Shown piece after piece: positions 1 to 7,712 of a DNA stretch of 41,202 bases. Made by a program: the position numbers and the translations under genes. The stretch is from a virus: positions 10,045 to 51,246 of IMG/VR virus record IMGVR_UViG_3300030106_000725. One strand, given 5' to 3'. The notes beneath the pieces are model-generated. The model worked only from the letters and a program-made list of their open reading frames with translations, ran no database searches and had not been told where the DNA came from. The stretch's first letter is position 1, and every line of letters starts with the position of its first letter.

Positions 1-249
1 GGAAAAGGTTTCTTTTCCTGTTGTAGGATCTGTAAATCTACAACCATTGAACACTCCAACTATTGGTACTGTACCACCATCAGCGTGTACTTCTACACCA
101 CCTCCAGTAACTTGAGCGACCATGTCGCCCTGAAAGATAGCAGTTCCGTAATTGGCAGCAATTCTATATCGGCTTTGACCACCAGTGTAGGGTGCTCCCC
201 CTATCATCTTAACTGGTCTCATGCCAAAAGCAGCATCTTGATTTGCCAT
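1..249 (-). CDS. Capsid-type structural protein, N-terminal part (3' end outside window)
   Basis: The first 83 codons are present and the gene runs off the left edge. It starts at ATG 249, 26 bases after the gene upstream ends. The visible part begins MANQDAAFGMRPV and continues as a Gly/Val-rich beta-type sequence. This opening is typical of head proteins in marine phage genomes. Position supports the call: it follows portal, scaffold-like and 150-aa genes, where a major capsid protein is expected. A head decoration protein is the main alternative because the fold-defining part is missing. Confidence 0.65.
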   Translation of the reverse strand, partial: MANQDAAFGMRPVKMIGGAPYTGGQSRYRIAANYGTAIFQGDMVAQVTGGGVEVHADGGTVPIVGVFNGCRFTDPTTGKETFS

Positions 250-274
250 TTTTAACTCCTAAGTAAGAATTTTA

Positions 275-727
275 TTAACTTTGCCTCTTGCCACCAAAAG
301 CGACTTGAGACTTCCTTTCTTTAGATATTGGCATTGCAGGATTAGATTCTTTCATTAAGTCTCTATCTACAGCCTCCATCTGTGTGTTGGTTTTATCCAT
401 GAAGTATTGATTTCTTTCTTCTACAATTTCTTCTGGAATCCGTGCTAATAAAAGTCCTCCTTGACCAATTACTCCAGCATTTTTGCCTTCATCAATCACG
501 GGGTAGTCTGAGTCAGGATAGTCCTCTGCACGAACAAGTTCGTATCCTTCCCTTTGCCGTTTATAGATATTTGCTTTATCATCATAATCCATAACACGTT
601 CTCTTATCCACCTATGCTTATAACCTATAGGTGCGGGTGGAGCATCTAATTGTGATGGTGGTGTCCAAGCTTTTCTTCTTTCCTGTTTTTCACGAGTTGC
701 AGACTCTCGATTACTTCTATCCACCAT
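275..727 (-). CDS. Conserved phage virion-module protein, 150 aa, function unknown
   Basis: I start this at ATG 727 because AAAGGAG sits about seven bases upstream; a start eight codons earlier would overlap the scaffold gene. The product is hydrophilic, rich in Arg, Lys, Glu and Asp, with no membrane segment. A compact central stretch (about residues 40-115) includes WIRERV and a GVIGQGGLLLARIPEE turn. It lies between the scaffold-like and capsid-like genes, so a role in head assembly is likely but inferred. I recognise the style from marine phage genomes but not a named family. Confidence 0.75.
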   Translation of the reverse strand: MVDRSNRESATREKQERRKAWTPPSQLDAPPAPIGYKHRWIRERVMDYDDKANIYKRQREGYELVRAEDYPDSDYPVIDEGKNAGVIGQGGLLLARIPEEIVEERNQYFMDKTNTQMEAVDRDLMKESNPAMPISKERKSQVAFGGKRQS

Positions 728-728
728 T

Positions 729-1658
729 TTAGGCTCCTTTCCTGGTTTCAATTTTAGCTACCTCTTTAGCATATTGCTCTAGGGGTATTCTCATTTTTTT
801 AGCAAACGCAACTTGTCCAGGTGTAAGTTCTATTTGCTTTTTCCGCCCACTTGTTACGGCTTTGCCATTTGCAGGTGCGACAGTCTGGGCGACTCTTCTG
901 TCACTCTGAAACTTTTGTGGAAACTCAACTCTTAGTCTTTTGTCTATTTCCTTATAATAATCATCTGTAGATGGATCAAAACCCTCTGAAACAACTATTT
1001 CATGTAAGGCTTGAGCACCTCTAGTCATAACCATGTCTTTGGCAAACCAAGTGTTCTTATCCAACCAATTTTGTAGTTTAGGATCTAACTCTTGTTTTTC
1101 TTGGGTCTGCCTCGCTTCGGGTTGGACTTCTTTACTTTGTCCCTCATCTGTTTGAGTTGTGTTGCTTTGCTCGGTTCGGAGTTTTTGGATTCTAAGCCTC
1201 TCATTTTCAATAGCGAGTTTAGCCATGAGGTCACTCGCTTCAGACATCTTTTCAGCGTCACCAGCATCAAAAGCCTCCTTATAAAGTTTTTTTGCACTAG
1301 CTGTTTGGGCTTCAATTCTACTACCAAACTCTGTAGTGTAACCATTATTAAGTTGAGAAAGTTTACTTTGTAACTCTTCATTTTTCTTTTTTTGCTCTTC
1401 TGCATATCTGTAAGCAGCATCAGCTTCTTCTAAAGCTTGTTTTCTTTTTGCTGTTAATTGATTAATACGCTTCTGAACATTCTCAGAATAGTTTTCAAGT
1501 TCTTCTTCTTGCTCGTCTGAACGAACATCTGTTCGCTCTTCTTCTTTAGCCTCAATTTTTGAAGGTTCTTCTTGCTTAGTTTCATTCTCTTCAATATCGA
1601 CTAAAATGTTTTCTTCTTGATTTTGAGTTTCTTCAACTTTTTCTTGGGTGTCATTCAT
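729..1658 (-). CDS. Putative head scaffolding protein
   Basis: About 309 aa and very acidic for the first 60 residues (runs of Glu, Gln, Asn). A long predicted coiled coil follows at about 60-165, then a Gln/Glu/Thr linker and a basic C-terminal tail ending near ETRKGA. This composition, together with its place between portal and capsid genes, is typical of phage scaffolds, which template procapsid assembly and then leave. GGAG lies six bases before the second of two adjacent ATGs (1658); the codon at 1661 is an alternative. The assignment rests on architecture and synteny, not a signature motif. Confidence 0.75.
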   Translation of the reverse strand: MNDTQEKVEETQNQEENILVDIEENETKQEEPSKIEAKEEERTDVRSDEQEEELENYSENVQKRINQLTAKRKQALEEADAAYRYAEEQKKKNEELQSKLSQLNNGYTTEFGSRIEAQTASAKKLYKEAFDAGDAEKMSEASDLMAKLAIENERLRIQKLRTEQSNTTQTDEGQSKEVQPEARQTQEKQELDPKLQNWLDKNTWFAKDMVMTRGAQALHEIVVSEGFDPSTDDYYKEIDKRLRVEFPQKFQSDRRVAQTVAPANGKAVTSGRKKQIELTPGQVAFAKKMRIPLEQYAKEVAKIETRKGA

Positions 1659-1669
1659 CATGCTCTCCA

Positions 1670-2140
1670 CTATACATAAGAAATATCTGTTGGATCAAGT
1701 ATTTTTGCAATAATATTATCATCATTTATGAGTCTAAGCTCAAGTCCTTCCACTTTGAACCTATTTCCAGCATATCTACCCATAAGCACCCATTCTTTCT
1801 CAGAACAATATGCTCCATTTGGGAATTTATCAGAGTCTTGATATGCGTCAGGACCCATTTTAACAACATAAGCTACAACAGTTGCAAATGATTCTCTTTC
1901 TCTTGTTGCATCGGGTATATATATTCCACCTTTAGTTTTCTCTTTTGGATAATATGGTATTACCAAAAGTCTATAACCAGTTGGCTGTGGAAGTCTATCT
2001 AATGTAGAGCTATCTAATTTTGAAGGATCGTCTTCATTTTTATTTACCTCATCATTCTTGAATCCTTTACTTATTGATGATGGAGTTGGGTTGACATTTT
2101 TTGCCAACAGTCTGTCGGGAACGTAAAGTTTTTTAGTCAT
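1670..2140 (-). CDS. GroES-like co-chaperonin
   Basis: 156 aa. After a 50-residue Ser/Asn/Asp-rich lead, residues about 53-150 match the Cpn10 fold in order. YRLLVIPYYPKEKTKGGIYIP is the first strand and mobile-loop approach, followed by a region like the GPG turn (KMGPDAYQD). VLMGRYAGNRFKVEG then corresponds to the GroES FGKYAG block, and DDNIIAKI is the closing strand. Such proteins replace host GroES on GroEL to fold phage capsid protein, as T4 gp31 does. It overlaps the preceding gene by eight bases and sits directly before scaffold and capsid, which fits that role. The long N-terminal extension is unlike bacterial GroES. Confidence 0.85.
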   Translation of the reverse strand: MTKKLYVPDRLLAKNVNPTPSSISKGFKNDEVNKNEDDPSKLDSSTLDRLPQPTGYRLLVIPYYPKEKTKGGIYIPDATRERESFATVVAYVVKMGPDAYQDSDKFPNGAYCSEKEWVLMGRYAGNRFKVEGLELRLINDDNIIAKILDPTDISYV

Positions 2141-2324
2141 CTTCTATGCCTTTCATCGAGGTTCTTATTTCTTCAATTACCCAAGTCATGCCTCGTATCT
2201 GACCTGTAATAAACCGATAGTCCTCAATAGAGTCTATCGAACCATCTGCCAAAGACTGTGTTAATTCATCTTGTCTTTTGCGAATGTTCTTCAATAAATG
2301 TTCTGCTAACTTTACACTGTCCAT
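2133..2324 (-). CDS. Small conserved phage protein, 63 aa
   Basis: Predicted all-helical and charged, with no membrane segment or Cys. Residues 35-60 (DYRFITGQIRGMTWVIEEIRTS) look like an amphipathic helix. It lies in the chain of short genes between holin and co-chaperonin and overlaps the next gene in the ATGA style used throughout this phage. Similar short proteins occur beside portal and capsid genes in marine phages; no function is known to me. Confidence 0.7.
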   Translation of the reverse strand: MDSVKLAEHLLKNIRKRQDELTQSLADGSIDSIEDYRFITGQIRGMTWVIEEIRTSMKGIEDD

Positions 2325-2325
2325 A

Positions 2326-2481
2326 TTAAGTTTCTACGCAAGTTGTTAAACAAATTGGACATTTATATTCTACATAACGATATATACCATATTCGGGGAT
2401 TGGTTCTTCTTGTTCAATTTTTTTCATTGCGACTTTGTGTATATAACAAATAGGCACTATTTTTCTATCTTCTTCTTTCAT
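2326..2481 (-). CDS. Small Cys-containing protein, 51 aa
   Basis: I take the internal ATG at 2481 (MKEEDRK) as the start. The open frame extends back to a TTG at 2526, but that stretch overlaps a better 31-codon ORF upstream. The product has one Cys early (VPICYIH) and a C-terminal CPICLTTC knuckle, suggesting a single zinc-binding site. It forms part of the minus-strand run of small virion or lysis genes. The Shine-Dalgarno match (AAGGA) is rather far from this ATG, so the start is uncertain. Confidence 0.6.
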   Translation of the reverse strand: MKEEDRKIVPICYIHKVAMKKIEQEEPIPEYGIYRYVEYKCPICLTTCVET

Positions 2482-2498
2482 TGTTTTACAATGTATCC

Positions 2499-2594
2499 TT
2501 AAGTGTCTGAATAAGTCTTGCACCAATTTTTAACTTTTCCCTCGTGATCTAACATACTGTTCATTGCAAGTATCCAAAGTTGATCATATGTCAT
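2499..2594 (-). CDS. Microgene, 31 aa
   Basis: This very short frame opens with an ATG overlapping the holin stop (ATGA arrangement) and ends 17 bases before the next gene. The product is MTYDQLWILAMNSMLDHEGK followed by a short polar tail, a likely amphipathic helix. The coupling geometry matches other real genes here, but size alone cannot prove coding, and nothing identifies a function. Confidence 0.45.
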   Translation of the reverse strand: MTYDQLWILAMNSMLDHEGKVKNWCKTYSDT

Positions 2595-2986
2595 TTTGTT
2601 AATCCTTTTTGCTTCTCGTATGTTCGCAATCCACCAATTCCTAACATGCCGCCGAGAACAGTTAAAAGTGTACCCATATCAAATTCGGGCAAATCTGGTA
2701 GTTCTGCACCAGCAAAACTTGCACCAAAAATAATTAAATCTTTTACGATAAAATGATAGGCAAAAGCAATCGCACAGACCCACCCAACGGCGGGTCGCCA
2801 ACCGCCTTTGAATATAGAACCACTTGCAGCCTCTGCTTTGTTTATTTCCAATTGAGCAAGTAGTGCCTCTTGAGCATGTTTTTCAGACATGGTGGCTATC
2901 TCGTGTGCGAGCTTTGCCTTTTGATCTGCGTCTGGAATAAATTTATCTAATAGTCCAGTTACTGGACCTATAAGTGCTTGTAACAT
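2591..2986 (-). CDS. Holin, three-membrane-segment (GTA holin) type
   Basis: 131 aa. An amphipathic N-terminus with the DADQKAKLAHEIA helix is followed by EAASGSIFKGGWRPAVGWVC. That WRP-x-x-GW block is characteristic of the GTA_holin_3TM family. Hydrophobic segments lie at about 66-85, 85-97 and 108-120, and the tail is basic. Holins form the inner-membrane lesion that lets endolysin reach peptidoglycan. The lysozyme partner is at 30097-30546, far away in this linear view but nearer on a circular genome. The family is common in alphaproteobacterial gene transfer agents and phages, which fits the suggested host group. Confidence 0.85.
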   Translation of the reverse strand: MLQALIGPVTGLLDKFIPDADQKAKLAHEIATMSEKHAQEALLAQLEINKAEAASGSIFKGGWRPAVGWVCAIAFAYHFIVKDLIIFGASFAGAELPDLPEFDMGTLLTVLGGMLGIGGLRTYEKQKGLTK

Positions 2987-2995
2987 TGCTACCTC

Positions 2996-3193
2996 CTAAT
3001 AAACCTTAACTTTTTTATCATCAAGACTTGGTATGAGTTTACACATACATTCATAATTTTCAACTTTTATTGGCACTTCAATTTTTTGACTGCTTAATCT
3101 TTCAGAATAATATAAGCAATCATTAATGTTTTTGAAGTATATCCCACCATTAAAATTATCGTTTAAATAACACATGAGCATAAAAACAGTCAT
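2996..3193 (-). CDS. Small conserved phage protein, 65 aa
   Basis: It begins with an ATG overlapping the stop of the gene before it (ATGA). The N-terminus MTVFMLMCYLND is hydrophobic but short. The rest reads as alternating strand and helix (GGIYFKNINDCLYYSERLSS) and includes a CMC pair. I recognise this pattern (IYFK-NINDCLYYSERL) from small marine phage genes of unknown role. Its position between the holin and a basic 94-aa protein suggests a lysis or virion accessory function, which is inference. Confidence 0.7.
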   Translation of the reverse strand: MTVFMLMCYLNDNFNGGIYFKNINDCLYYSERLSSQKIEVPIKVENYECMCKLIPSLDDKKVKVY

Positions 3194-3474
3194 TTTTTTC
3201 TAGCACGTTTTAAAGATTCTTTTGCAGATTTAGCTATTCTAACAACCTCAGCTTTTTTCATTACCTTTGCTCTTTGCTCCATGACTGTAAGAATTTGAAT
3301 TTTTCTAGCATAAGGCTTATTAATTCTTTTAACTTTTCTAACTGTTGCACGAGCATCAGCAGGAGTTGCAAATTTAATGCTAACAGTGTCTTTTGGATTT
3401 TCGTCAGTGTAGAGCCTTCTTCCTGAACCTTTAGGCTTTTTTCCTGTACCAGTTTTTGGATCTTTTTTTGCCAT
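3190..3474 (-). CDS. Small basic conserved phage protein, 94 aa
   Basis: Strongly basic. The N-terminus KDPKTGTGKKPKGSGRRLYT leads into ENPKDTVSIKFATPADARAT, then a helical Lys/Arg-rich C-terminus. The SGRRLYTDENP...TV motif recurs in uncultured marine phage genomes and marks this as a real gene. It could bind nucleic acid or a capsid surface, but this rests only on charge. The ATG at 3474 lies six bases after the previous stop. Confidence 0.75.
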   Translation of the reverse strand: MAKKDPKTGTGKKPKGSGRRLYTDENPKDTVSIKFATPADARATVRKVKRINKPYARKIQILTVMEQRAKVMKKAEVVRIAKSAKESLKRARKK

Positions 3475-3795
3475 TTATTTACCATTCTTTGCCATGTATG
3501 CTGATGTACCCATATATGTACCAACAATACCTGCTCCTGATATGTAAAATAAATTACTAATATCTGCCAAAGCTTGTACTCGTTCTATTGGCACTAAAAA
3601 CATTGCAAGTGTAAATACTCCCATTCCTATCAATGTGTATCTTGCCATTCTTAGTTGTGCAAGATTTTTTCGTAATTTTGTTTCTGTCTCCTTAATCTCT
3701 TTAGCTCTTTGAAGCTCGTCATCTGTGATTGTATCGTCTCCATCAAGATCGTATTCGTTTAGTATTGAATTTTTTTGTAGTTTTTTTTGTGTCAT
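3475..3795 (-). CDS. EF-hand membrane protein, 106 aa
   Basis: Residues about 15-28 hold a canonical 12-position EF-hand loop (DLDGDDTITDDE), with acidic or hydroxyl ligands at 1, 3, 5, 7 and Glu at 12. A charged helix (about 29-50) and two hydrophobic segments follow (about 52-70 and 78-96). The protein is predicted to present a calcium-binding loop on one side of a membrane. The start is well supported (AAAGGAAAGTA before ATG). It adjoins holin-region genes, so a calcium-sensitive lysis or infection-stage role is possible but untested. Confidence 0.75.
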   Translation of the reverse strand: MTQKKLQKNSILNEYDLDGDDTITDDELQRAKEIKETETKLRKNLAQLRMARYTLIGMGVFTLAMFLVPIERVQALADISNLFYISGAGIVGTYMGTSAYMAKNGK

Positions 3796-3953
3796 TACTT
3801 TCCTTTTACTGCACTGTTTAAAGAATCAATGATATCGTCGATATTCGGCTCTTTTTGCCAAGGATTATACACACATTTAAATTTTTTTGGACACCAACTT
3901 TCTATCATCATCTCGTATGTTTTATTGCCTCCTATATAAATACACGCCATCAT
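3795..3953 (-). CDS. Microgene, 52 aa
   Basis: The start ATGATG overlaps the stop TGA of the upstream gene, and the stop TAA overlaps the next start (TAATG), so the frame exactly fills the gap. The product begins MMACIYIGGNKTYEMM, contains two Cys (SWCPKKFKCVY) and ends in an acidic helix. Spacing and coupling argue that it is real. The role is unknown. Confidence 0.6.
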   Translation of the reverse strand: MMACIYIGGNKTYEMMIESWCPKKFKCVYNPWQKEPNIDDIIDSLNSAVKGK

Positions 3954-4555
3954 ACCACTTTTAGATTTAATTCTTTTGGCAAGTCTGCAAGTCGTGTATT
4001 TTTTTTTTTAATTTTACCCTGATGTATTTTTTGTTGTCTAGTATAATCCTTTGGTTTGTAAATATAACCCTCTGTCATATGTAAATAATTTTCTGCTCGT
4101 GCTTGTTTCATCCAAATTCCAGCAACTAATGCAATAAATCCACCAACTATAGCTATTACAATAAACCAAGTTATAGCTTCGCCTATTTGTCTTCTTAATT
4201 GTTGTTGCTTGTATATTGTTTGTTGGCGTTCTTTTCGTATCTGTCCTTCCATCTTTAAAAGATCGTCATACGCTTGTGGGCCATACGTCATATTTAAAAA
4301 CATCTTGAGTTCGTATCTTTGTTCCTCAAGTTTCTTTTTGGCTGCATAAGCGGCGAGAGCTGCTTCCTCAATTGATCCAGCTTTAAACAACTTACCAAAC
4401 AGGGGAGGGTTCTTAGCTTGTTTTTCAGCGTTGTCAACATCTGACACAGCTCCCATCCATCTACCGATATCACCAGACATTTGCTCAATATCACGACCTA
4501 CCGAAAAACCTTTTTTTATCGCATCAAATGCTTTTGATGCAACACCAACGGCCAA
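3950..4555 (-). CDS. Single-pass membrane virion-module protein, about 201 aa; start disturbed
   Basis: It has a helical N-terminal half, a Gln/Arg-rich coiled stretch (about 105-122), one strong membrane segment (WFIVIAIVGGFIALVAGIW, about 130-148) and a basic tail. The only in-frame start codon is TTG at 4555. The frame remains open upstream and reads SYAIDPATISLAVG, which resembles a genuine N-terminus. A proper ATG at 4589, overlapping the previous stop as TAATG, is out of frame by one base (see findings). Related proteins occur near portal genes in marine phages; function unknown. Confidence 0.7.
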   Translation of the reverse strand: MAVGVASKAFDAIKKGFSVGRDIEQMSGDIGRWMGAVSDVDNAEKQAKNPPLFGKLFKAGSIEEAALAAYAAKKKLEEQRYELKMFLNMTYGPQAYDDLLKMEGQIRKERQQTIYKQQQLRRQIGEAITWFIVIAIVGGFIALVAGIWMKQARAENYLHMTEGYIYKPKDYTRQQKIHQGKIKKKNTRLADLPKELNLKVV

Positions 4556-4588
4556 TGATATTGTTGCTGGATCTATCGCATAACTCCA

Positions 4589-4828
4589 TTAAAATATGCC
4601 TTGAAACCTTTGTGGTTTGGCTATAGGTGAAAACTTTTTAATCATGCCACCACTACTCTTTCTTTGTGGCTTTTTTTGACTTTTTTTTCGGCTTGTTGAT
4701 TTTGACTTTGATTTCCCCGCTTTCGACAACGCTATCGCTATCGCTTGTTTCTGTGGGTACTTCTCTTTCCTCAACTTGCGTATGTTCTTGCTGATTGTCT
4801 TTTGACTCGATCCTTTCTTCAACGGCAT
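4589..4828 (-). CDS. Small basic conserved phage protein, 79 aa
   Basis: [20 protein letters not shown] followed by [20 protein letters not shown] is a recurrent arrangement in phage proteins; the [13 protein letters not shown] block resembles the DUF6496-like group. The C-terminus is Ser/Lys-rich and likely disordered. AAGAAGGAG precedes the ATG at 4828 by about seven bases, a strong ribosome site. Most of it overlaps the 3' part of the 86-aa gene in another frame. Confidence 0.75.
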   Translation of the reverse strand: MPLKKGSSQKTISKNIRKLRKEKYPQKQAIAIALSKAGKSKSKSTSRKKSQKKPQRKSSGGMIKKFSPIAKPQRFQGIF

Positions 4829-4913
4829 CTACAACTCCTTCTTTTGCAAGTCTTCTTTGTCTTTTTTTCTGTTTTTCAACTTCCCAAATTTTTTCTCTGA
4901 TTGAACTAACCAT
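4653..4913 (-). CDS. Charged 86-aa protein overlapping the next gene
   Basis: It starts four bases after the portal stop, with AAGGAT as ribosome site. The N-terminal half is a basic helix ([18 protein letters not shown]). The remainder is acidic then Lys-rich and looks disordered. The last 58 codons share DNA with the 79-aa gene in a different frame. The overlap is unusual in length for this genome; the start site supports translation, but function is unknown. Confidence 0.6.
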   Translation of the reverse strand: MVSSIREKIWEVEKQKKRQRRLAKEGVVDAVEERIESKDNQQEHTQVEEREVPTETSDSDSVVESGEIKVKINKPKKKSKKATKKE

Positions 4914-4916
4914 AAT

Positions 4917-7316
4917 TTATCCTTTCATAGCTTTCATTGCAGCAATATCTCTAGTTGTTTGATCTCTTTGATTAGCCAACTCCTCTTGTTGATCTAATCT
5001 TTGTTGATCTAGTAGAATATCATTTCTTTCTTTCTCTCTCTCAAGAGTTTGCTTTGAATCAAATTGATCTTGCTTTTGTGCTATCTCTTGACCTCTAAGT
5101 GCCAACTCTTGTTTTCTAATTGTTACAAGTGGGTCTTCACTCGGTGGTGGAGTTAATGCTTGTGCATATTGCTCTTGTATCTCAGCCGCCAACTCTGCAC
5201 TTCTTGATGCTATTTGATCTTGCATAGCTTTCATGGCATTAGGATCTTGTTGCATCATTGCTTGTTGCTCTGGTGGCACTTGTGCCAAAACTTCTTGTTG
5301 TGCTTGTAATTCAGACATCATTGCTATGTGTTCAGAAATATGTCCTTGCAAGGTCATAATTATTGCAGCATTGGCTTGTGCAACTGGTGTGCTTATCATT
5401 GCCAAGTGGGCAGTAATATGTGCTTGATGATTTTGTTCTGGAAAAGCGTTTAACGAACCACCCTTTAACGCCTCTTGATTTTCTTTTGCAGGATTCATAG
5501 GCATTGGTTGTGGAGGTGGTTGTAATATTGCATCAATGTTATTTACACCTAAAGCCTCATACATTTTTCTGTATGCTTGATACATACCATTTGGTCCATG
5601 TATATCTGGATTACTCTGTGCCAATTGTAATTGTGTTTGTGCTAAAGCAATACGTTGTGACATGGAAAAAATATTAGGATCAGAAACTGGTAATATATCT
5701 ATTCTTTCGTCAAAGTCTGTTTGCTTAATTTCAGGTGGTGCTCCTGGTACTTGATAAGGATACATAGGCACATCCATAGCAAATATACGAGCTAGTAATT
5801 TAAACTCTATCTTTTGTGAATAATGCAGACGCTTATGTATGGCAGACATGACCTTTGTGCCACGTTCCATTATAGCCATTGTCGTGCCAACTGGTGCGTT
5901 ACCTTGCATCTCGCCAACTTTCATATCGGCCATAGAAGCAAAGCGTCTACCAGAATCTATTAATGTTCCAAGTAAAGAATACAAGGTCTGAGATGGCTCC
6001 TTAAATGGTAAAGGCATAATTGCTTGACGCAAATCCATACCCACCATATCTACATCTCTGAACTCGCCAGGATTTAGTGGAGACTCGTCATCTCTGATCC
6101 TTGCACCTCTTGCTTTAAATCCTGCAGGCAAGTTAGATAATGTGCCTGCGTCTATAAGTTGTCTTAGTATTGAAGTAGAAGCTCTTGATAAGCCACCTAT
6201 CATATGAGTAAGGCCAAAGCCATAAAAGCCAAGACCAGGTAAGAACTTATAATGAACAAAATAAGGGATCTTCCTACGGAACGGATCACCTTCATTGAAA
6301 TTCCTTTTGATTGATAATATTTCACCAGATTTCTCTACTATGGTGACAACATAGGGCATCTTTAATCCAGTAGGCTCTCCGTCTTGGCCAATATCTTCAA
6401 AGCCAATTAAATCTAAATCTGTGTGAACTTCATATAATGTTATCTCTTCATTGTAACTTGAACCTTTTTCTACGCCTTGTATGTCGTCAATTGTTTCCTT
6501 GACCTCATCATAACTTGATCCTCCACTATCAGATGAGGGTAAATCTATATCCTTGTAAAACCCTTGTAGTTGTAATTTTCTAATCTCATTTTTATCCATA
6601 CGGACAACATGAGTAATGCGTGTAGATGTTTTTAAGTCTGTTGCATTGTAAGGAACAATTAAATCCTCTGCATGAACAAATTTAGAAACAGCTCTTTGCA
6701 TTGAAGGGTCAAAGTAAATCTTTTTAAATGCTGAACCTACAATTGGAAGATAAAACAACATCTGATCTAATTCAGGATCATACTCTTCCATCTCATAAGT
6801 TATTTGATAATTCATATAATTTTTAACACGCTCTGCTTGTGCAAGTAACTCAGGACTTTCTGCACCTACAATGTGTGTTCTAACAGGTCCACTTGCTGGT
6901 AGCATTTCTCTATATGCTTGTGCTTGAAACTGTGTAACGCTTTCTGCTAACAATGGGTGAACCACGCCAGATGCACCCTCAAAAGGCTCTGCCCTATCTT
7001 CATAGTTCATGCCTAGTAGCTCTAAACCACCCTTATACTGATCTTCCCAATCTCTTCTTGATGATATGTCCTCATCAATATCTCCAGTGATATCGCTTGA
7101 TATTACACCAAGGTCGCCTTCGTCTATGTATTCTGCTAAGTTTGCATTAAATGGCACGGGTATAGATGCTTGAACTTGCTCTTGCATCTCTCCTATTATT
7201 GCAGACCCATCTTCTAACTCTGTAACGCCAGGTGTAATTTCTGTATCAGTTACAGATACTTGCACACCTTGTGGCAGGTCTACATTTTCAATACCATTTA
7301 CTTTTTCAATAGCCAT
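4917..7316 (-). CDS. Portal protein, long (P22/podovirus-like) form
   Basis: 799 aa. An acidic N-terminus is followed by a portal core at about 85-560. This includes RRDWEDQYKGGLELLG, FEGASGVVHPLLAESVTQFQ and MLPASGPVRT, blocks I associate with podovirus-type portals. From about 600 to the end it is Gln/Met/Ala-rich and helical, like the extended C-terminal barrel of long portals. Twelve copies would form the DNA channel at the capsid vertex and dock the terminase. It lies two small genes after the large terminase. The family call is from recalled sequence style plus synteny. Confidence 0.85.
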   Translation of the reverse strand: MAIEKVNGIENVDLPQGVQVSVTDTEITPGVTELEDGSAIIGEMQEQVQASIPVPFNANLAEYIDEGDLGVISSDITGDIDEDISSRRDWEDQYKGGLELLGMNYEDRAEPFEGASGVVHPLLAESVTQFQAQAYREMLPASGPVRTHIVGAESPELLAQAERVKNYMNYQITYEMEEYDPELDQMLFYLPIVGSAFKKIYFDPSMQRAVSKFVHAEDLIVPYNATDLKTSTRITHVVRMDKNEIRKLQLQGFYKDIDLPSSDSGGSSYDEVKETIDDIQGVEKGSSYNEEITLYEVHTDLDLIGFEDIGQDGEPTGLKMPYVVTIVEKSGEILSIKRNFNEGDPFRRKIPYFVHYKFLPGLGFYGFGLTHMIGGLSRASTSILRQLIDAGTLSNLPAGFKARGARIRDDESPLNPGEFRDVDMVGMDLRQAIMPLPFKEPSQTLYSLLGTLIDSGRRFASMADMKVGEMQGNAPVGTTMAIMERGTKVMSAIHKRLHYSQKIEFKLLARIFAMDVPMYPYQVPGAPPEIKQTDFDERIDILPVSDPNIFSMSQRIALAQTQLQLAQSNPDIHGPNGMYQAYRKMYEALGVNNIDAILQPPPQPMPMNPAKENQEALKGGSLNAFPEQNHQAHITAHLAMISTPVAQANAAIIMTLQGHISEHIAMMSELQAQQEVLAQVPPEQQAMMQQDPNAMKAMQDQIASRSAELAAEIQEQYAQALTPPPSEDPLVTIRKQELALRGQEIAQKQDQFDSKQTLEREKERNDILLDQQRLDQQEELANQRDQTTRDIAAMKAMKG

Positions 7317-7318
7317 AA

Positions 7319-7711
7319 TTATCTAAGCTTAAACTTTCCGCCTGCTCTTGCGATGCCCATGCCTTTACAGACACCACCGCCAGCACCCATCTTAACAACG
7401 CCACCAAGCTTCATAGGCTCTGCTCTTAGTAATTTAAAATCTTCACCAGAAATCTTGCCATCTTTATTTTTGTCCAATTTCTTTTGACCACCAACAAGTT
7501 CCTTTGTTGGATCACCACCCTCTTTCATCTCTTTAGCTTTTACTTTCTCAATGGCTTTCATAAGTCCACCATCTTTTTTGCCTTTTACAGTTTCTGGATT
7601 AATGGCAATTTTGGCTGCCATGCTTTCAGCAGTCTCACCTGGATCGATAAGCTCTGGATTTTTTTTGAAATAATTTATATTTCTTCTTCTCATTCTTGCA
7701 AATTCAGACAC
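7319..7711 (-). CDS. EF-hand containing small virion-module protein, 130 aa, GTG start
   Basis: The start is GTG at 7711, directly after the previous stop, with GGAGAG just upstream. The middle carries a canonical EF-hand loop (DKNKDGKISGED) flanked by Lys/Leu helices. The C-terminus is Gly-rich (KMGAGGGVCKGMGIARAGGK), a motif seen in small proteins beside marine phage portals. It sits between terminase and portal, suggesting a head or neck accessory. Calcium binding is predicted from the loop only. Confidence 0.7.
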   Translation of the reverse strand: MSEFARMRRRNINYFKKNPELIDPGETAESMAAKIAINPETVKGKKDGGLMKAIEKVKAKEMKEGGDPTKELVGGQKKLDKNKDGKISGEDFKLLRAEPMKLGGVVKMGAGGGVCKGMGIARAGGKFKLR

Positions 7712-7712
7712 A

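Noticed and set aside
1085-1420. 111-codon minus-strand frame inside the scaffold gene
   Set aside because: Out-of-frame shadow of the acidic coiled-coil region; no ribosome site.
3261-3527. 88-codon minus-strand frame overlapping the basic 94-aa gene
   Set aside because: It lies in another frame across two supported genes, is Leu/Lys-rich and has no good start.
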